Shown here: piece by piece, positions 10,338-19,691 of the stretch
Numbering within the stretch: position 1 is the stretch's first letter
How the letters are laid out: each line of letters begins with the position of its first letter
Origin: an uncultured Lachnospiraceae bacterium
Lineage (GTDB): Bacteria > Bacillota > Clostridia > Lachnospirales > Lachnospiraceae
DNA: 39,318 nucleotides
Assembly: GCA_902766175.1 (NCBI GenBank)
Contig: CACXCJ010000072.1
Coordinates: 1-39,318 of the forward strand
Reading direction: 5' to 3'
Translations under genes and position numbers: made by a program
The notes under the pieces: generated by a model
What the model was told of the DNA's origin: nothing
Database searches by the model: none
Seen by the model: only the letters and a program-made list of their open reading frames with translations

Positions 10338-11255
10338 TCAGTACCGGCTCTCGATCTCCTGAATCTTCCGGTAGTACTTCTCGTTCACCGGGACACTTAA
10401 CCCGTGCTTCTTCGCGAGCCGGATCACTGTGCCGGAGAAGAGCTCCACCTCGCTCCTCCGCCTTGCGACCGCATCCTGCCGCATGGACGGATAACCGTCC
10501 GGATCGAGGCTGTTCAGGATTGCGATGTCCTTCTGGTAATCGTCCTCGGTGAGCTTCACGCCCTCCGCCGCCGCAACTCTCATCACCTCGTGCATCGCGC
10601 CCTTCTGGTCCTCGTATGCCTGTCCCTTCATGGAGCCGCCGTAGGTCGTCTGGTACACCATGCAGGTCTGATTCGTGCCGACATTGATCATGAACTTGTT
10701 CCACATGGCCCTGCGGATGTCCTCCATGACCTCATGCGGAACCCCCGCCCGGTCAAAGAACTCCGCCACCCGGCCCAGCTCCTCCTGTCTCTCCTCGCCG
10801 CGGACGCCGATCTGCAGCCTTCCGGCCTTCGTGTAGTGAAGCGACGTGCCCTCGCGCATGGCGTCCATGCCGATCGGAACGCTGTCCACCATCCGTTCCA
10901 TTCCGTACACGCCTCCGATGAGATCCTCGGTGACGATGCCGTTCATGATGGAGAGAATGACGGTGTTCTCCCCGACCGCATTTTTCACCTCGCGGATCGC
11001 ATCCTGAAGCGCCCCGTACTTCACGGCGAAGATCACGAGATCCGCCTTCTTCACCTGCTCCGGCGCCGTCATCTGAAAGTCCACGGTCCTCCCGTTGATC
11101 GTGTAGACATCCTTCTGATGGCGCTCAAGCCGTCTCTCATCCATGAGAAACGTCACGTGCTCCCTCCCGAGATTCTCCCGGATGAAGCTCCCGTAGAGAA
11201 TCCCGAGCGCGCCCATGCCGACAATCACCGCATTTTCAATTCTTCCGCTGCTCAA
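10338..11255 (-). CDS. Ketopantoate reductase family protein (mirror copy)
   Basis: Identical to the TTG-started gene at 28064-28981. Confidence 0.85.
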   Translation of the reverse strand: MSSGRIENAVIVGMGALGILYGSFIRENLGREHVTFLMDERRLERHQKDVYTINGRTVDFQMTAPEQVKKADLVIFAVKYGALQDAIREVKNAVGENTVILSIMNGIVTEDLIGGVYGMERMVDSVPIGMDAMREGTSLHYTKAGRLQIGVRGEERQEELGRVAEFFDRAGVPHEVMEDIRRAMWNKFMINVGTNQTCMVYQTTYGGSMKGQAYEDQKGAMHEVMRVAAAEGVKLTEDDYQKDIAILNSLDPDGYPSMRQDAVARRRSEVELFSGTVIRLAKKHGLSVPVNEKYYRKIQEIESRY

Positions 11256-11297
11256 TTTCTGCCTTCCTTCTTTTTTCTCTGCAGTTACTGCTGTTTT

Positions 11298-12515
11298 CTA
11301 CCGCTTTTCTATCAGCGACACCGACTCGATCTCCTCTGTGAGAGGAAAAAGATCGACCGGTGTGATGTGCGTCAGATGATAGTTCCACCTGCTGAATTCC
11401 CCGAGATCCCGCGCGAGGGATTCCGGGCCGCAGGAGATGTACACGATCCTCTCCGGCTTCGCCGCGCACGCGCTCCGGATGAATTCCGGCGTGCTTCCGC
11501 TTCTCGGCGGGTCCATGAAAATGACATCCGGCCGCTCTCCCGCATTCAGGAGCTCCTTAAGGAACCTTCCCGCATCGCCCTCAAAGAAGCGGATGTTTTG
11601 AATGCCGTTCTGCCGCGCGTTCTGCCGCGCGTCCCGCACCGCGTCCGGATTCAGCTCGACGCCTGTCACCGCCGACGCACTCCCCGCGGCGATGAGGCCG
11701 ATGGTCCCGATCCCGCAGTATGCGTCGAGGACCGACTCCCGGCCTGTGAGATGCGCCTCCTCCATGGCCTTTGCATAGAGCTTCTCCGTCTGCGCGTGAT
11801 TCACCTGATAGAACGAGGCCGGGGAAATCCGGAATTTCAGGCCGCACAGAAGATCCTCGATATACCCCGGCCCGAAAAGCACCTTCTCCCGCTCCCCGAG
11901 AACCATGCTGGAGCCTGAGGGATTGATGCTCTGCACCACCGTTGTGACCTCGGGACACTTCTCCCGGAGCGCCCTCACGAAATTTCTGCCGCCTGGGAAG
12001 ATGGGCCCCGCCGTCACGAGAATGACCAGAACCTCGCCGGTCTCTGCGGCAGTTCTCACCATCACGTGCCGGAGCACGCCGAAGCCCGTGTCCTCATCGT
12101 AGGAGTGAATCTTAAAGGAGACGCAGAGGTCCCGGATCACGTGGATGATGCGGTCCGCGCGGTCATCCTGGATCAGACAGCGGTCAATGTTCACGATCCG
12201 GTGCGAGTTCTTCTCATAGACGCCGGAGATCAGCCTCCCGTTCCGGAAGCCGAAGGCTGCGGTCACCTTGTTCCGGTAGCCGTACGGATTTGCGGCCCCG
12301 AGAATGCCGCGCACCTCCCCGTACTTCCCGAACAGCTTCTTCATCTTCTGCGCCTTGCGTGAGAGCTGCTCCTCATACGGCATCTCGCTGTACTGGCATC
12401 CCCCGCACTTCTTCCGGTACGGGCAGTTTGCGCGCCGGGCAGGAGCCTCACCTTCTCGCGGTCTTCTTTCTCTTTCCTGTCCCGCCGGCCGGTTTTCTGA
12501 TTTTTCTGGTCTCAT
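11298..12515 (-). CDS. TRAM-less RlmD/TrmA-family methyltransferase (mirror copy)
   Basis: Identical to the gene at 26804-28021, with the same 68-base overlap with the aminopeptidase gene. Confidence 0.88.
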   Translation of the reverse strand: MRPEKSENRPAGQERERRPREGEAPARRANCPYRKKCGGCQYSEMPYEEQLSRKAQKMKKLFGKYGEVRGILGAANPYGYRNKVTAAFGFRNGRLISGVYEKNSHRIVNIDRCLIQDDRADRIIHVIRDLCVSFKIHSYDEDTGFGVLRHVMVRTAAETGEVLVILVTAGPIFPGGRNFVRALREKCPEVTTVVQSINPSGSSMVLGEREKVLFGPGYIEDLLCGLKFRISPASFYQVNHAQTEKLYAKAMEEAHLTGRESVLDAYCGIGTIGLIAAGSASAVTGVELNPDAVRDARQNARQNGIQNIRFFEGDAGRFLKELLNAGERPDVIFMDPPRSGSTPEFIRSACAAKPERIVYISCGPESLARDLGEFSRWNYHLTHITPVDLFPLTEEIESVSLIEKR

Positions 12516-14283
12516 TTCTAAGCCACTGCCTTTCCTCTTTTGTGAGCTGCGGGCCGATCACCTTCCGCACCAGCTCCTGATACGCGTTGAATCGCTTCCG
12601 GTCCTCCTTCGTCATAAGGGAGACCTCCAGCGGATCCGGGTCCAGCGGGACAAGCGTCAGCGGCCGGAACGCAAAGCTCCCCTCATACGCCGGGTGCGGC
12701 ACACAGAGAAGCTGGTTCTCCGTGCGGATTCCGTACTGATTCTCGACGTAGATTCCGGGCTCATCGCTTGTCACCATTCCCGGGACAAACGGCCTGTCGC
12801 GCCGCGGGTCCGCGCTCGGATGGAAGCGGATCGCCGTCGGCGGCTCGTGCACGGTATTGCAGAAGCCGATGCCGTGCCCGGTCCCGTGGTTAAAATCCCT
12901 CCCGTACGCCCAGAGGGGCGCCCGGGCAAAGGTGTCGAGGTTCATGCCGCGGACCCCGTACGGAAACACGGCGGTCATCAGGTTCAGCATGCCGATCACC
13001 GTCAGCGTGTAGTCCCACCGCTCCTCCGGCGTCGTCTCCCCGAGCGCGATGGTTCTCGTCACATCCGTCGTGCCGTCCAGATAGTGCGCGCCGGAATCCA
13101 CGAGGTAGAGGCCCCTCCGGTGAAGCTTCGCGGCGCTCTCCTTTTCCGGCATGTAGTGGGGAAGCGCTGCATTCGCCCCGTATGCGGAAATCGTCGGAAA
13201 GCTCAGGGACACAAATTTCTTGTCCGAGGCGCGGAGAGCGTCGAGGTACTCCGCCGCATCCGTCTCAGAGATGCTTCCGTCCGGCGCATTCCTCACGCGC
13301 TCCTTAATCCAGCACAGAAATTTCGTCATGTACACGCCGTCCCGGATGTGAGACTCCGTGAGGCAGTCCTGCTCCGTCTCCGTCTTCACGGTCTTTAACA
13401 CCGCGGCGGGGCTCACGTCCTCCAGAATCCTGTTTTTCCCGGACAGAATTTCGCTCAGCGCATAGCTCGTGGAGGCGGGATCCAGGAGGATCCTCTCCCC
13501 GCGGAGTTTTTTCAGATCCTCCGGAAAGCTATCGTAATTCCGGACCTCGATGCCGTTTTTTCCGAGATAGCCGGCGGCTTTTGTGGAGAGCGCCCTCTCC
13601 TGGACATAGAGAACCGCGCTTCTTCTCCGGAGAAGAAAATAGGAGAGAAAGACCGGGTTGCAGGCGATGTCGCTCCCGCGGAGATTCGTGATCCAGGCGG
13701 TCTCATCCAGCGCTCCCGTGACAAAGGCCGTGCAGCCGGCGCGCTTCATCTCCTCCCGGAGCTCCCGCACCTTTTCTGCTGCGCTCTCTCCCGTGTACTC
13801 CTCCCCGAGAAGCCAGATCTCTTCGGCGCTCCTTCCCGGGCGCTTCTCCCAGACGGCGTCCACCGGATCCTTTTTCGTCACGAGAGAGGCGCCGTGCTTC
13901 TCTGCGATCCCTGAAATCGTGTTCCCGAGAAGCGAGCTCATGTACGGCGCAAAGAAGCCGACGGCATCTCCCGCTCTCAGAATTCCGTCCAGATATTCCG
14001 TGAGCGCCGGAACTCCCGGCTCACCTATCCGCATGAGCGTGACGCCGCTCCCGGAGAGCTCCTTCTCCGCCTGCACGAAATAGCGCCCGTCCGTCCAGAG
14101 GCGCGCGTCGTGATCCGTGACCAGAAGGGTACAGGAATCCCCTGTAAACCCGCTCAGGAAGCGGACGCACGCGTCGTGCGATCCGATATACTCGCTCTGG
14201 TGCGCGTCCGCACAGGGCGCGATCCAGTAAGTGATGCCGTCCCTCTTCATCTGCGCCCGAAGCGCTTCCAGTTCTGTTCTCAT
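12448..14283 (-). CDS. Xaa-Pro aminopeptidase (mirror copy)
   Basis: Identical to the gene at 25036-26871; all five metal ligands present. Confidence 0.93.
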   Translation of the reverse strand: MRTELEALRAQMKRDGITYWIAPCADAHQSEYIGSHDACVRFLSGFTGDSCTLLVTDHDARLWTDGRYFVQAEKELSGSGVTLMRIGEPGVPALTEYLDGILRAGDAVGFFAPYMSSLLGNTISGIAEKHGASLVTKKDPVDAVWEKRPGRSAEEIWLLGEEYTGESAAEKVRELREEMKRAGCTAFVTGALDETAWITNLRGSDIACNPVFLSYFLLRRRSAVLYVQERALSTKAAGYLGKNGIEVRNYDSFPEDLKKLRGERILLDPASTSYALSEILSGKNRILEDVSPAAVLKTVKTETEQDCLTESHIRDGVYMTKFLCWIKERVRNAPDGSISETDAAEYLDALRASDKKFVSLSFPTISAYGANAALPHYMPEKESAAKLHRRGLYLVDSGAHYLDGTTDVTRTIALGETTPEERWDYTLTVIGMLNLMTAVFPYGVRGMNLDTFARAPLWAYGRDFNHGTGHGIGFCNTVHEPPTAIRFHPSADPRRDRPFVPGMVTSDEPGIYVENQYGIRTENQLLCVPHPAYEGSFAFRPLTLVPLDPDPLEVSLMTKEDRKRFNAYQELVRKVIGPQLTKEERQWLRNETRKIRKPAGGTGKRKKTARR

Positions 14284-14319
14284 GCTCTTCTCTTTTCCGC
14301 GTTCTTCCCGTCTCAGAAG

Positions 14320-14445
14320 CCTGTTCCGCTTCTCCGGCCCATTCTGTTTTTCCGGCTCGTTCCGCTGCTCAGGCTCATCCTGCTTCTCAGGTTTATCCTG
14401 CTTCTCAGGTTTATCCCGCTTCTCAGGTTTATCCCGCTTCTCAGG
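14320..14445 (-). repeat. 18-bp tandem repeat, seven units (mirror copy)
   Basis: Counterpart of 24874-24999. The unit number and each substitution are the same in both arms. Independently evolving minisatellites would be expected to differ in copy number. Confidence 0.92.
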
Positions 14446-15262
14446 CTCTTTCCGCTGCCCCGGCCTTTTTCGTCTCTCCGGAGATCAGCCCGAAATGCAC
14501 AAGAGCGTTCCACACGCCGTCCGCATCGATCGGGTCCGTCACATAGTCAGCCTTCTCCTTCAGCTCGGGGCGGCCGTTCCCCATCGCGATGCCGACGTGC
14601 GCCGCCTCTATGATTTCCGTGTCGTTGCCGGAGTCTCCGAAGGCATAGGTCTCGGAGAGAGGAACCTTGTAGTAATCGCACAGGCGGATAAGTCCCTCCG
14701 CCTTGCTGAAGCCCTTCTCGATCACATCCGCTCCGTAGTTAATGGAAAACATGCGGAGCGAGATCTCCGGGAAATGCCGCTCCATCTCCAGGGCCTCCTT
14801 CTCCGTCCCGATGAAGGCGACTGTCCGGACCTTCATGCCGAGAAGCTTCCCCGCGTCGACAAACTTCCTTCCGCAGACGCCGAAGCGCCGCATTTCCGCT
14901 TCCTCCACGCGCTCCGGATGCACGTAGTAGTCGAGATCCCCGATCGTCGCGCCGAATCCGACGCCGTGCTCCTCCGCGTAGGAAAGGAGGCGGTCCAGGA
15001 GACCGCGGTCCATGAAGTGCTCGAAAATAATCCTGCCGTCCGCCACGATTTTCGTTCCGTTCTGGTCAATCCGCGCGTCCGGCCGGATCCAGTCAAGATA
15101 CGGGCGGCTGTAGTAATTGTCCATGTCGCGTCCCGTCGCAAGGACAATGAGCGTCCCGTTCTCCCGGAGCTTCTCAAGGGCATGCAGCGCGCTGTCCGGA
15201 ATCCTCATGGTCCTGTGATCAAAGAGCGTCTTGTCAAAGTCAAAGCTTACGATTTTTCTCAT
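14441..15262 (-). CDS. Cof-type HAD-IIB phosphatase (mirror copy)
   Basis: Identical to the gene at 24057-24878. Confidence 0.9.
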   Translation of the reverse strand: MRKIVSFDFDKTLFDHRTMRIPDSALHALEKLRENGTLIVLATGRDMDNYYSRPYLDWIRPDARIDQNGTKIVADGRIIFEHFMDRGLLDRLLSYAEEHGVGFGATIGDLDYYVHPERVEEAEMRRFGVCGRKFVDAGKLLGMKVRTVAFIGTEKEALEMERHFPEISLRMFSINYGADVIEKGFSKAEGLIRLCDYYKVPLSETYAFGDSGNDTEIIEAAHVGIAMGNGRPELKEKADYVTDPIDADGVWNALVHFGLISGETKKAGAAERA

Positions 15263-15284
15263 AAAAGCATCCCTCTGACTTTTG

Positions 15285-15312
15285 AGTTTACCACAGTCCC
15301 GCCATTCCGCAA
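15285..15312 (-). promoter_or_regulatory. Promoter of the HAD phosphatase gene (mirror copy)
   Basis: Same TTGCGG and TGGTAAACT elements as at 24007-24034. Confidence 0.6.
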
Positions 15313-15348
15313 ATGAGGAAAACGATCAGGGTCCGGTGACAGCCGCCG

Positions 15349-15378
15349 GCTCTCTGCTTTTCCGCCCTCTGCTTTTCC
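15349..15378 (-). repeat. 15-bp tandem duplication (mirror copy)
   Basis: Counterpart of 23941-23970. Confidence 0.7.
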
Positions 15379-15446
15379 AGTTCCTCTCAGAATTTAAGAC
15401 GCCCGCGCACAGGACGCCGGAGAACACCTGTCTCAGAAAAAAGGAA

Positions 15447-15474
15447 TTGCATTTTTTTCTATGTCTGATATAAT
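15447..15474 (+). promoter_or_regulatory. Strong promoter of tRNA-Pro (mirror copy)
   Basis: Reads directly on the plus strand as TTGCAT, 16 bases, then TGATATAAT across the -10. Confidence 0.9.
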
Positions 15475-15486
15475 TTCTTTTTGTCG

Positions 15487-15561
15487 CGGGGCGTGGCTCA
15501 GTTTGGCTAGAGCGCACGGCTGGGGGCCGTGAGGCCGCAAGTTCAAATCTTGTCGCCCCGA
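15487..15561 (+). tRNA. tRNA-Pro (anticodon GGG), mirror copy
   Basis: Identical to the tRNA at 23758-23832 and convenient to read here on the plus strand; no encoded CCA. Confidence 0.96.
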
Positions 15562-15569
15562 GGAGCGAG

Positions 15570-15618
15570 GGACCGTGAGACGCTGAGTTTTCAGCATCTC
15601 ACGGTCCTTCTCATTTTT
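15570..15618 (+). terminator. Intrinsic terminator of tRNA-Pro (mirror copy)
   Basis: Same long stem as at 23701-23749, ending here in TTCTCATTTTT on the plus strand. Confidence 0.9.
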
Positions 15619-15666
15619 CTGCGTCTCCCGGATACTCCTGCGTTTTCCGGATCCTCCGGCGTCTCC
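15619..15666 (-). repeat. 19-bp imperfect tandem repeat (mirror copy)
   Basis: Counterpart of 23653-23700. Confidence 0.6.
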
Positions 15667-15759
15667 CTGAAGTCCCCTCCTCATCGCGCAATGGGATGCG
15701 CACGTCAGCGGAAGCGCGGTTCCCCGCGGCCTCCACGCGGAAGGTGCGGAACGGGAAAC

Positions 15760-16530
15760 TTAATGGATCTTCTCCGCCATGCTGCAGACCGTGACGCCCT
15801 CCTTCTCGAGCCCCTCACGGATCGCCTTCGTGAAAGCAATCGCGGTCGGGGAGTCGCCGTGGACGCAGATGGTCTGCGGATTTACCTCGATCTCTTCCCC
15901 TGTGACCGCAGTGACTCTGTGCTCCTTCACCATGCGGATAATTCTCGGAAGCGCAGCCTGAAGGTCCTTGATCATCGCGCCGTCCTGCCCTCTCGGGACC
16001 AGCGTGCCGTCTGCCTGATAGCCGCGGTCCGCAAAGACCTCGTTTGCGACGCAAAGCCCCACCTCCTCGCCGGCCTTCACGAGCTCGCTTCCGGCAAGTC
16101 CCACCATGATGAGGTCCGGATCCACTGCGAAGATGCCCTCAGCAATCGCCCGCGAGAGCGCGTGGTCCTTCGCCGCCATGTTGTAAAACATCCCGTGGCA
16201 CTTCACGTGCTGCAGCTCGACGCCGTTCGCGTGGCAGAAGGCCTGAAGTGCGCCCACCTGGTAAATGATGTAGTCGCGCGCCTCCTCCGGGCTGATGGAC
16301 ATCTTTCTCCTGCCGAATCCCATGAGATCCGGAAAGCCCGGGTGCGCCCCGACGCGGACGCCGTACCTCTTGCAGAGCTTCACGCTGTAATCCATGACCA
16401 GCGGATCTCCGGCGTGATAGCCGCACGCGAGATTCGCGCTCGTCACATGCGGAATCACTTCCTCATCCATGCCGATCTTGTAATTTCCAAAGCTCTCTCC
16501 CAGGTCACTCTGCAGATCAATCCAGCTCAT
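15760..16530 (-). CDS. pxpA: 5-oxoprolinase subunit PxpA (mirror copy)
   Basis: Identical to pxpA at 22789-23559. Confidence 0.95.
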   Translation of the reverse strand: MSWIDLQSDLGESFGNYKIGMDEEVIPHVTSANLACGYHAGDPLVMDYSVKLCKRYGVRVGAHPGFPDLMGFGRRKMSISPEEARDYIIYQVGALQAFCHANGVELQHVKCHGMFYNMAAKDHALSRAIAEGIFAVDPDLIMVGLAGSELVKAGEEVGLCVANEVFADRGYQADGTLVPRGQDGAMIKDLQAALPRIIRMVKEHRVTAVTGEEIEVNPQTICVHGDSPTAIAFTKAIREGLEKEGVTVCSMAEKIH

Positions 16531-16618
16531 AAACACTTCCTTTCTCCGCCTTCCGCCGGCGGCACAGCTTGTCACGAAAGCAGCTTCTTCCCACAGACCG
16601 CCCGCAGTCCGGCAGCTC

Positions 16619-17668
16619 TCAATCCCTGTATCCGTACAGATTCCGCATCAGGCTGCGGTGGTCCGGATAGGCTGGTGTTCCGTATCTCTCCGCCGTCGTC
16701 CACTCCCTCTCAAGGCGCTCCTTCAGCGCGCGGTACTCTTTCTCCTCCTCGAGAAGGAGGTTCTGCGCCTCCTCCACGCCGACCGCCTGAAAGTGCACCT
16801 TCGTGCCAGGCTGCGCCTGCGCGAGCTTCGGCATGTCCACCGTGATCACGTTTGCAATCTTCGTGTACCCGCCCGTGGACTGGCGGTCCGCCATCATGAT
16901 GATCGGCTTTCCCTCCTTCGGGACCTGCACCGCACCGTATGCGATTCCGTCCGACACGATGTCCGCCGCCTTTGCGTGCGCAATGACCGGGCCGTCCAGG
17001 CGGCACCCCATGCGGTCGGACTTGTCCGTGACCTTGTACGTCCCGGCGTAGAAGGTCTCTGTTCCCGCCTCTGTGAAGCAGTCATCCTGCGGCCCGGGAA
17101 TCACGCGGAGCGTGATCTCCCTTCCGCCATAGACCTCCGCAAAGCTCTCCCTCTGCGCGCGGAGGGAAAGATTCCCAAGAATCCCTTTCGGGGCAGAAAA
17201 TTCGATCACATCCCCGGTTCTCAGTCCTCTCCCCTCGAGGCCGCCCAGCTTTCCGCGGCAGTAGGTGGAGCGGCTCCCCATGAGCACAGGGACATCCAGT
17301 CCCCCGGCGAAGCCGATGTAGGAGCGGAGCCCCGTTCCCGGCGCCGGAAAGGTCTTCTGAAACCGGACTACATCTCCCGCCTTCGCCGCGTAAACGCGGT
17401 TCACCTCGATCGGAAGGAGGTTCAGCCTCGCGCCGAGGTCCGCCCCGGTCACGACAAAACAGTTGTCACTCCGGAACACAAATTCCGGGCCGATCATCGT
17501 GACCTCAAGAACAGCCTCATTTTCCGCGTTGCCGAGAAGAAGATTCGCGAGGCGGAATGCGCGGCGGTCCATGGCGCCCGCCTCCGAAAAGCCGAGATCC
17601 TGGTAGCCGACTCTGCCGCGGTCCTGAACTGTCGTCAGGGCGCCGCCCTTTAAAACCGAGATTCCCAT
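16619..17668 (-). CDS. pxpC: 5-oxoprolinase subunit PxpC (mirror copy)
   Basis: Identical to pxpC at 21651-22700. Confidence 0.93.
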   Translation of the reverse strand: MGISVLKGGALTTVQDRGRVGYQDLGFSEAGAMDRRAFRLANLLLGNAENEAVLEVTMIGPEFVFRSDNCFVVTGADLGARLNLLPIEVNRVYAAKAGDVVRFQKTFPAPGTGLRSYIGFAGGLDVPVLMGSRSTYCRGKLGGLEGRGLRTGDVIEFSAPKGILGNLSLRAQRESFAEVYGGREITLRVIPGPQDDCFTEAGTETFYAGTYKVTDKSDRMGCRLDGPVIAHAKAADIVSDGIAYGAVQVPKEGKPIIMMADRQSTGGYTKIANVITVDMPKLAQAQPGTKVHFQAVGVEEAQNLLLEEEKEYRALKERLEREWTTAERYGTPAYPDHRSLMRNLYGYRD

Positions 17669-17671
17669 CGC

Positions 17672-18397
17672 TCAGCCCTCCCTGATCTCCGGGACACAGG
17701 TCCCGGCCTCAACATCCGCCTCGATCTTCCTGAACGTCTCCTCGTCCACGCTCTGAAAACGGACAAATTCACCGGCCTCCAGGAGCACCGGATTTTCCTT
17801 TCTCGGGTCGTAGAGCCTCAACGGCGTCTGTCCGACCAGCTGGAAGCCGCCCGGGGACACAATCGGGTAGATGCCGAGCTGCATTCCTCCGATTCCGACT
17901 GCCCCGGCGGGGATCTTCACGCGGGGCGAGGAAAGCCGCGGCGTCGCGAGCTCCTCGGAGATCCCTCCGATATAGGGATAACCCGGCGTGAATCCCAGGA
18001 AGTAGATGAGAAAATCCTCTGCGCAGAAGCGCCTCACGATCTCCTCCTCTGTCGTGTGGTGGTACTCTGCCACGTGCGGCAGATCCTCCCCGTGACTTCC
18101 GCCGAAGCAGCAGGGAATGGTGATCACCTTTTTCACGGCCCCGGCAGAGTTTCCGGCCGTCTCCGACTGCCTGAGGAGCAGCTTCTTCAGCTCCTGAAAG
18201 CGGATCCGGCGCGGGTCGTAGTGGACCAGAAGGCTCCGGTAGGTGGGAACCGTCTCCGTGATCCCGGTCCCGGCTGGCAGCTTCTTCAGCGCCTCGTTTA
18301 ACCCCGCGACCCTCGCGTAGACCGCCGGATCAATCGTCTCCCCGAACTGAACCGTCACCGCGCTGTCGCCGTCGAGCAGTATTTTCGGTGCATTCAT
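17672..18397 (-). CDS. pxpB: 5-oxoprolinase subunit PxpB (mirror copy)
   Basis: Identical to pxpB at 20922-21647, start again set by AGGAGG. Confidence 0.93.
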   Translation of the reverse strand: MNAPKILLDGDSAVTVQFGETIDPAVYARVAGLNEALKKLPAGTGITETVPTYRSLLVHYDPRRIRFQELKKLLLRQSETAGNSAGAVKKVITIPCCFGGSHGEDLPHVAEYHHTTEEEIVRRFCAEDFLIYFLGFTPGYPYIGGISEELATPRLSSPRVKIPAGAVGIGGMQLGIYPIVSPGGFQLVGQTPLRLYDPRKENPVLLEAGEFVRFQSVDEETFRKIEADVEAGTCVPEIREG

Positions 18398-18455
18398 ATC
18401 GCCTTTCCTCCTGTCTCTTCCGAGCACGACCTATGTATAAAAATCCGCTTCCATG

Positions 18456-18484
18456 CATATATTTTAACACGATCCGGCGGAAAA
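18456..18484 (-). promoter_or_regulatory. Candidate promoter for pxpBCA (mirror copy)
   Basis: Counterpart of 20835-20863; weak -35. Confidence 0.3.
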
Positions 18485-18498
18485 GAGAGGCCGCACAG

Positions 18499-18519
18499 AA
18501 AATTCCCTGAAGGAATCCT
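18499..18519 (-). terminator. Weak stem-loop after the permease gene (mirror copy)
   Basis: Counterpart of 20800-20820. Confidence 0.25.
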
Positions 18520-18539
18520 TGCTCCGGCCCGGCGGAAGG

Positions 18540-18603
18540 GAGCTCCTGCCGGCAGAAACTTTAACCGACTGGCGCCCCGGCCGGCAGGAACTTCGGCCGG
18601 CAG
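18540..18603 (-). repeat. Degenerate 16-bp tandem repeat (mirror copy)
   Basis: Counterpart of 20716-20779; the units read GCCGGCAG on the plus strand here. Confidence 0.65.
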
Positions 18604-18613
18604 GCGCTTCTGC

Positions 18614-19627
18614 TCACAGCCATCCGATCGCCTGAAACAGGACAATGATGAAAAACAGGGTGAACATGCTTCCGATGCAGGTCCAGACGACAAGCTGGCC
18701 GGCGAGGACATCGTCCGCATTCATCTCCGCCGCCATCGGGGCCGCGGAGACGGAAAGAGGGGACGCAAAAATCGGGATCAGGGCTGCGCAGAGATCCGGC
18801 GTAATGGTGAAGAGCCCGGCACTCTCGCCCAGCCTCACCAGGGTAAAGGCGATTGCCGGGGCAATGACGAGGCGCCCGAGCGTCGTGGTGACGATTTCCT
18901 TCCGCATCCCCTTCACGGCGCCGAAGCTGAACCTTCCGCCGAGGATCACGAGCGCAAGCGGGGTTGCAATCCGTCCCAGGTATCCGATCGCCGTGTAGAG
19001 CGCCGGCAGAGTGCTGCGGAGTGAAAAAACCGGCCTGCCGTCCGCCCCTTTCGGAAGCGTGCCGCGGACGGCGAGGCAGACCATGCCGAGAAGGAGCGCG
19101 CGGATCAGCGGGTTCTTCAGGATGCCGGTGAGAATCCGCCAGAAGCTCACCTTCTTCTTCGTGTCCCTTGAGAAAAGCGTCAGAAAAATGACGCTCACGC
19201 CATTGTAGATCGAGATCGCCGGAATCTGCAGCGGCGCCAGCATGGAGAGCGCGCTCTCCCCGCCGATTGCCTCCGCGAGCGGGATCCCGATGATCGCACT
19301 GTTGCTCCGCACCCAGGTCTGCGCGATCACACCGCGCCGCTCATGCACATCGGTGCAGAGGAAGCCGGCCGCGAGGCCGATGAAGGAGAGAAAAATCAGG
19401 ATGCAGGTCACGAATAGAATCTCTGTCCAGGGAATGTCCCCGAGAGATTCGAGGTCATAGACGTTTTTAAAGAGCATGGCAGAGATGCAGTAGTGAAACA
19501 CGAAGTGGTTTCCCGTCGTGAGAAACTCGTCCGTCAGTATGTTTTTTCTCCGGAGCACATAGCCGAGAAGAACCAGAAGCAGAATCGGACAGACACAGTT
19601 GAACGCGAACAGAAACCACCTGAGCAT
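18614..19627 (-). CDS. AEC family transporter (mirror copy)
   Basis: Identical to the permease at 19692-20705. The two copies diverge from the axis with 64 bases between their start codons. Confidence 0.9.
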   Translation of the reverse strand: MLRWFLFAFNCVCPILLLVLLGYVLRRKNILTDEFLTTGNHFVFHYCISAMLFKNVYDLESLGDIPWTEILFVTCILIFLSFIGLAAGFLCTDVHERRGVIAQTWVRSNSAIIGIPLAEAIGGESALSMLAPLQIPAISIYNGVSVIFLTLFSRDTKKKVSFWRILTGILKNPLIRALLLGMVCLAVRGTLPKGADGRPVFSLRSTLPALYTAIGYLGRIATPLALVILGGRFSFGAVKGMRKEIVTTTLGRLVIAPAIAFTLVRLGESAGLFTITPDLCAALIPIFASPLSVSAAPMAAEMNADDVLAGQLVVWTCIGSMFTLFFIIVLFQAIGWL

Positions 19628-19691
19628 AAAAGCCGCCTTTCAGAAGTTCAGCCCGGCAGCTGCCGGGCTGAACTTCTGAAAGGCGGCTTTT
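19628..19691. other. Axis of the palindrome between the two divergent permease start codons
   Basis: Only 64 bases separate the two AEC permease start codons. The core is an 18-base GC-rich palindrome, GCCCGGCAGCTGCCGGGC (19651-19668), flanked by GAACTTC and AAAGGCGG blocks on each side. The latter serve as ribosome binding sites. I see no -35/-10 pair in the spacer, so each permease copy lacks an obvious promoter, as if the native upstream region had been replaced by the mirror copy. Confidence 0.9.

Larger units (their letters stand above)
1..19659 (+). repeat. Left arm of a perfect giant inverted repeat
   Basis: This arm is the reverse complement of the other half. I compared the two window ends, the axis and the predicted proteins, all of which match at mirrored positions (x and 39319-x) with no difference seen. 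There is no spacer between the arms. Natural bacterial palindromes of this size with perfect arms are highly unstable, so an assembly or library fold-back is the likeliest origin. Confidence 0.98.

Noticed and set aside
19651..19668. Telomere-resolution or replication origin site at the axis
   Set aside because: Only a short GC-rich palindrome is present, with no protelomerase, Rep or iteron genes; the arms hold chromosomal genes.
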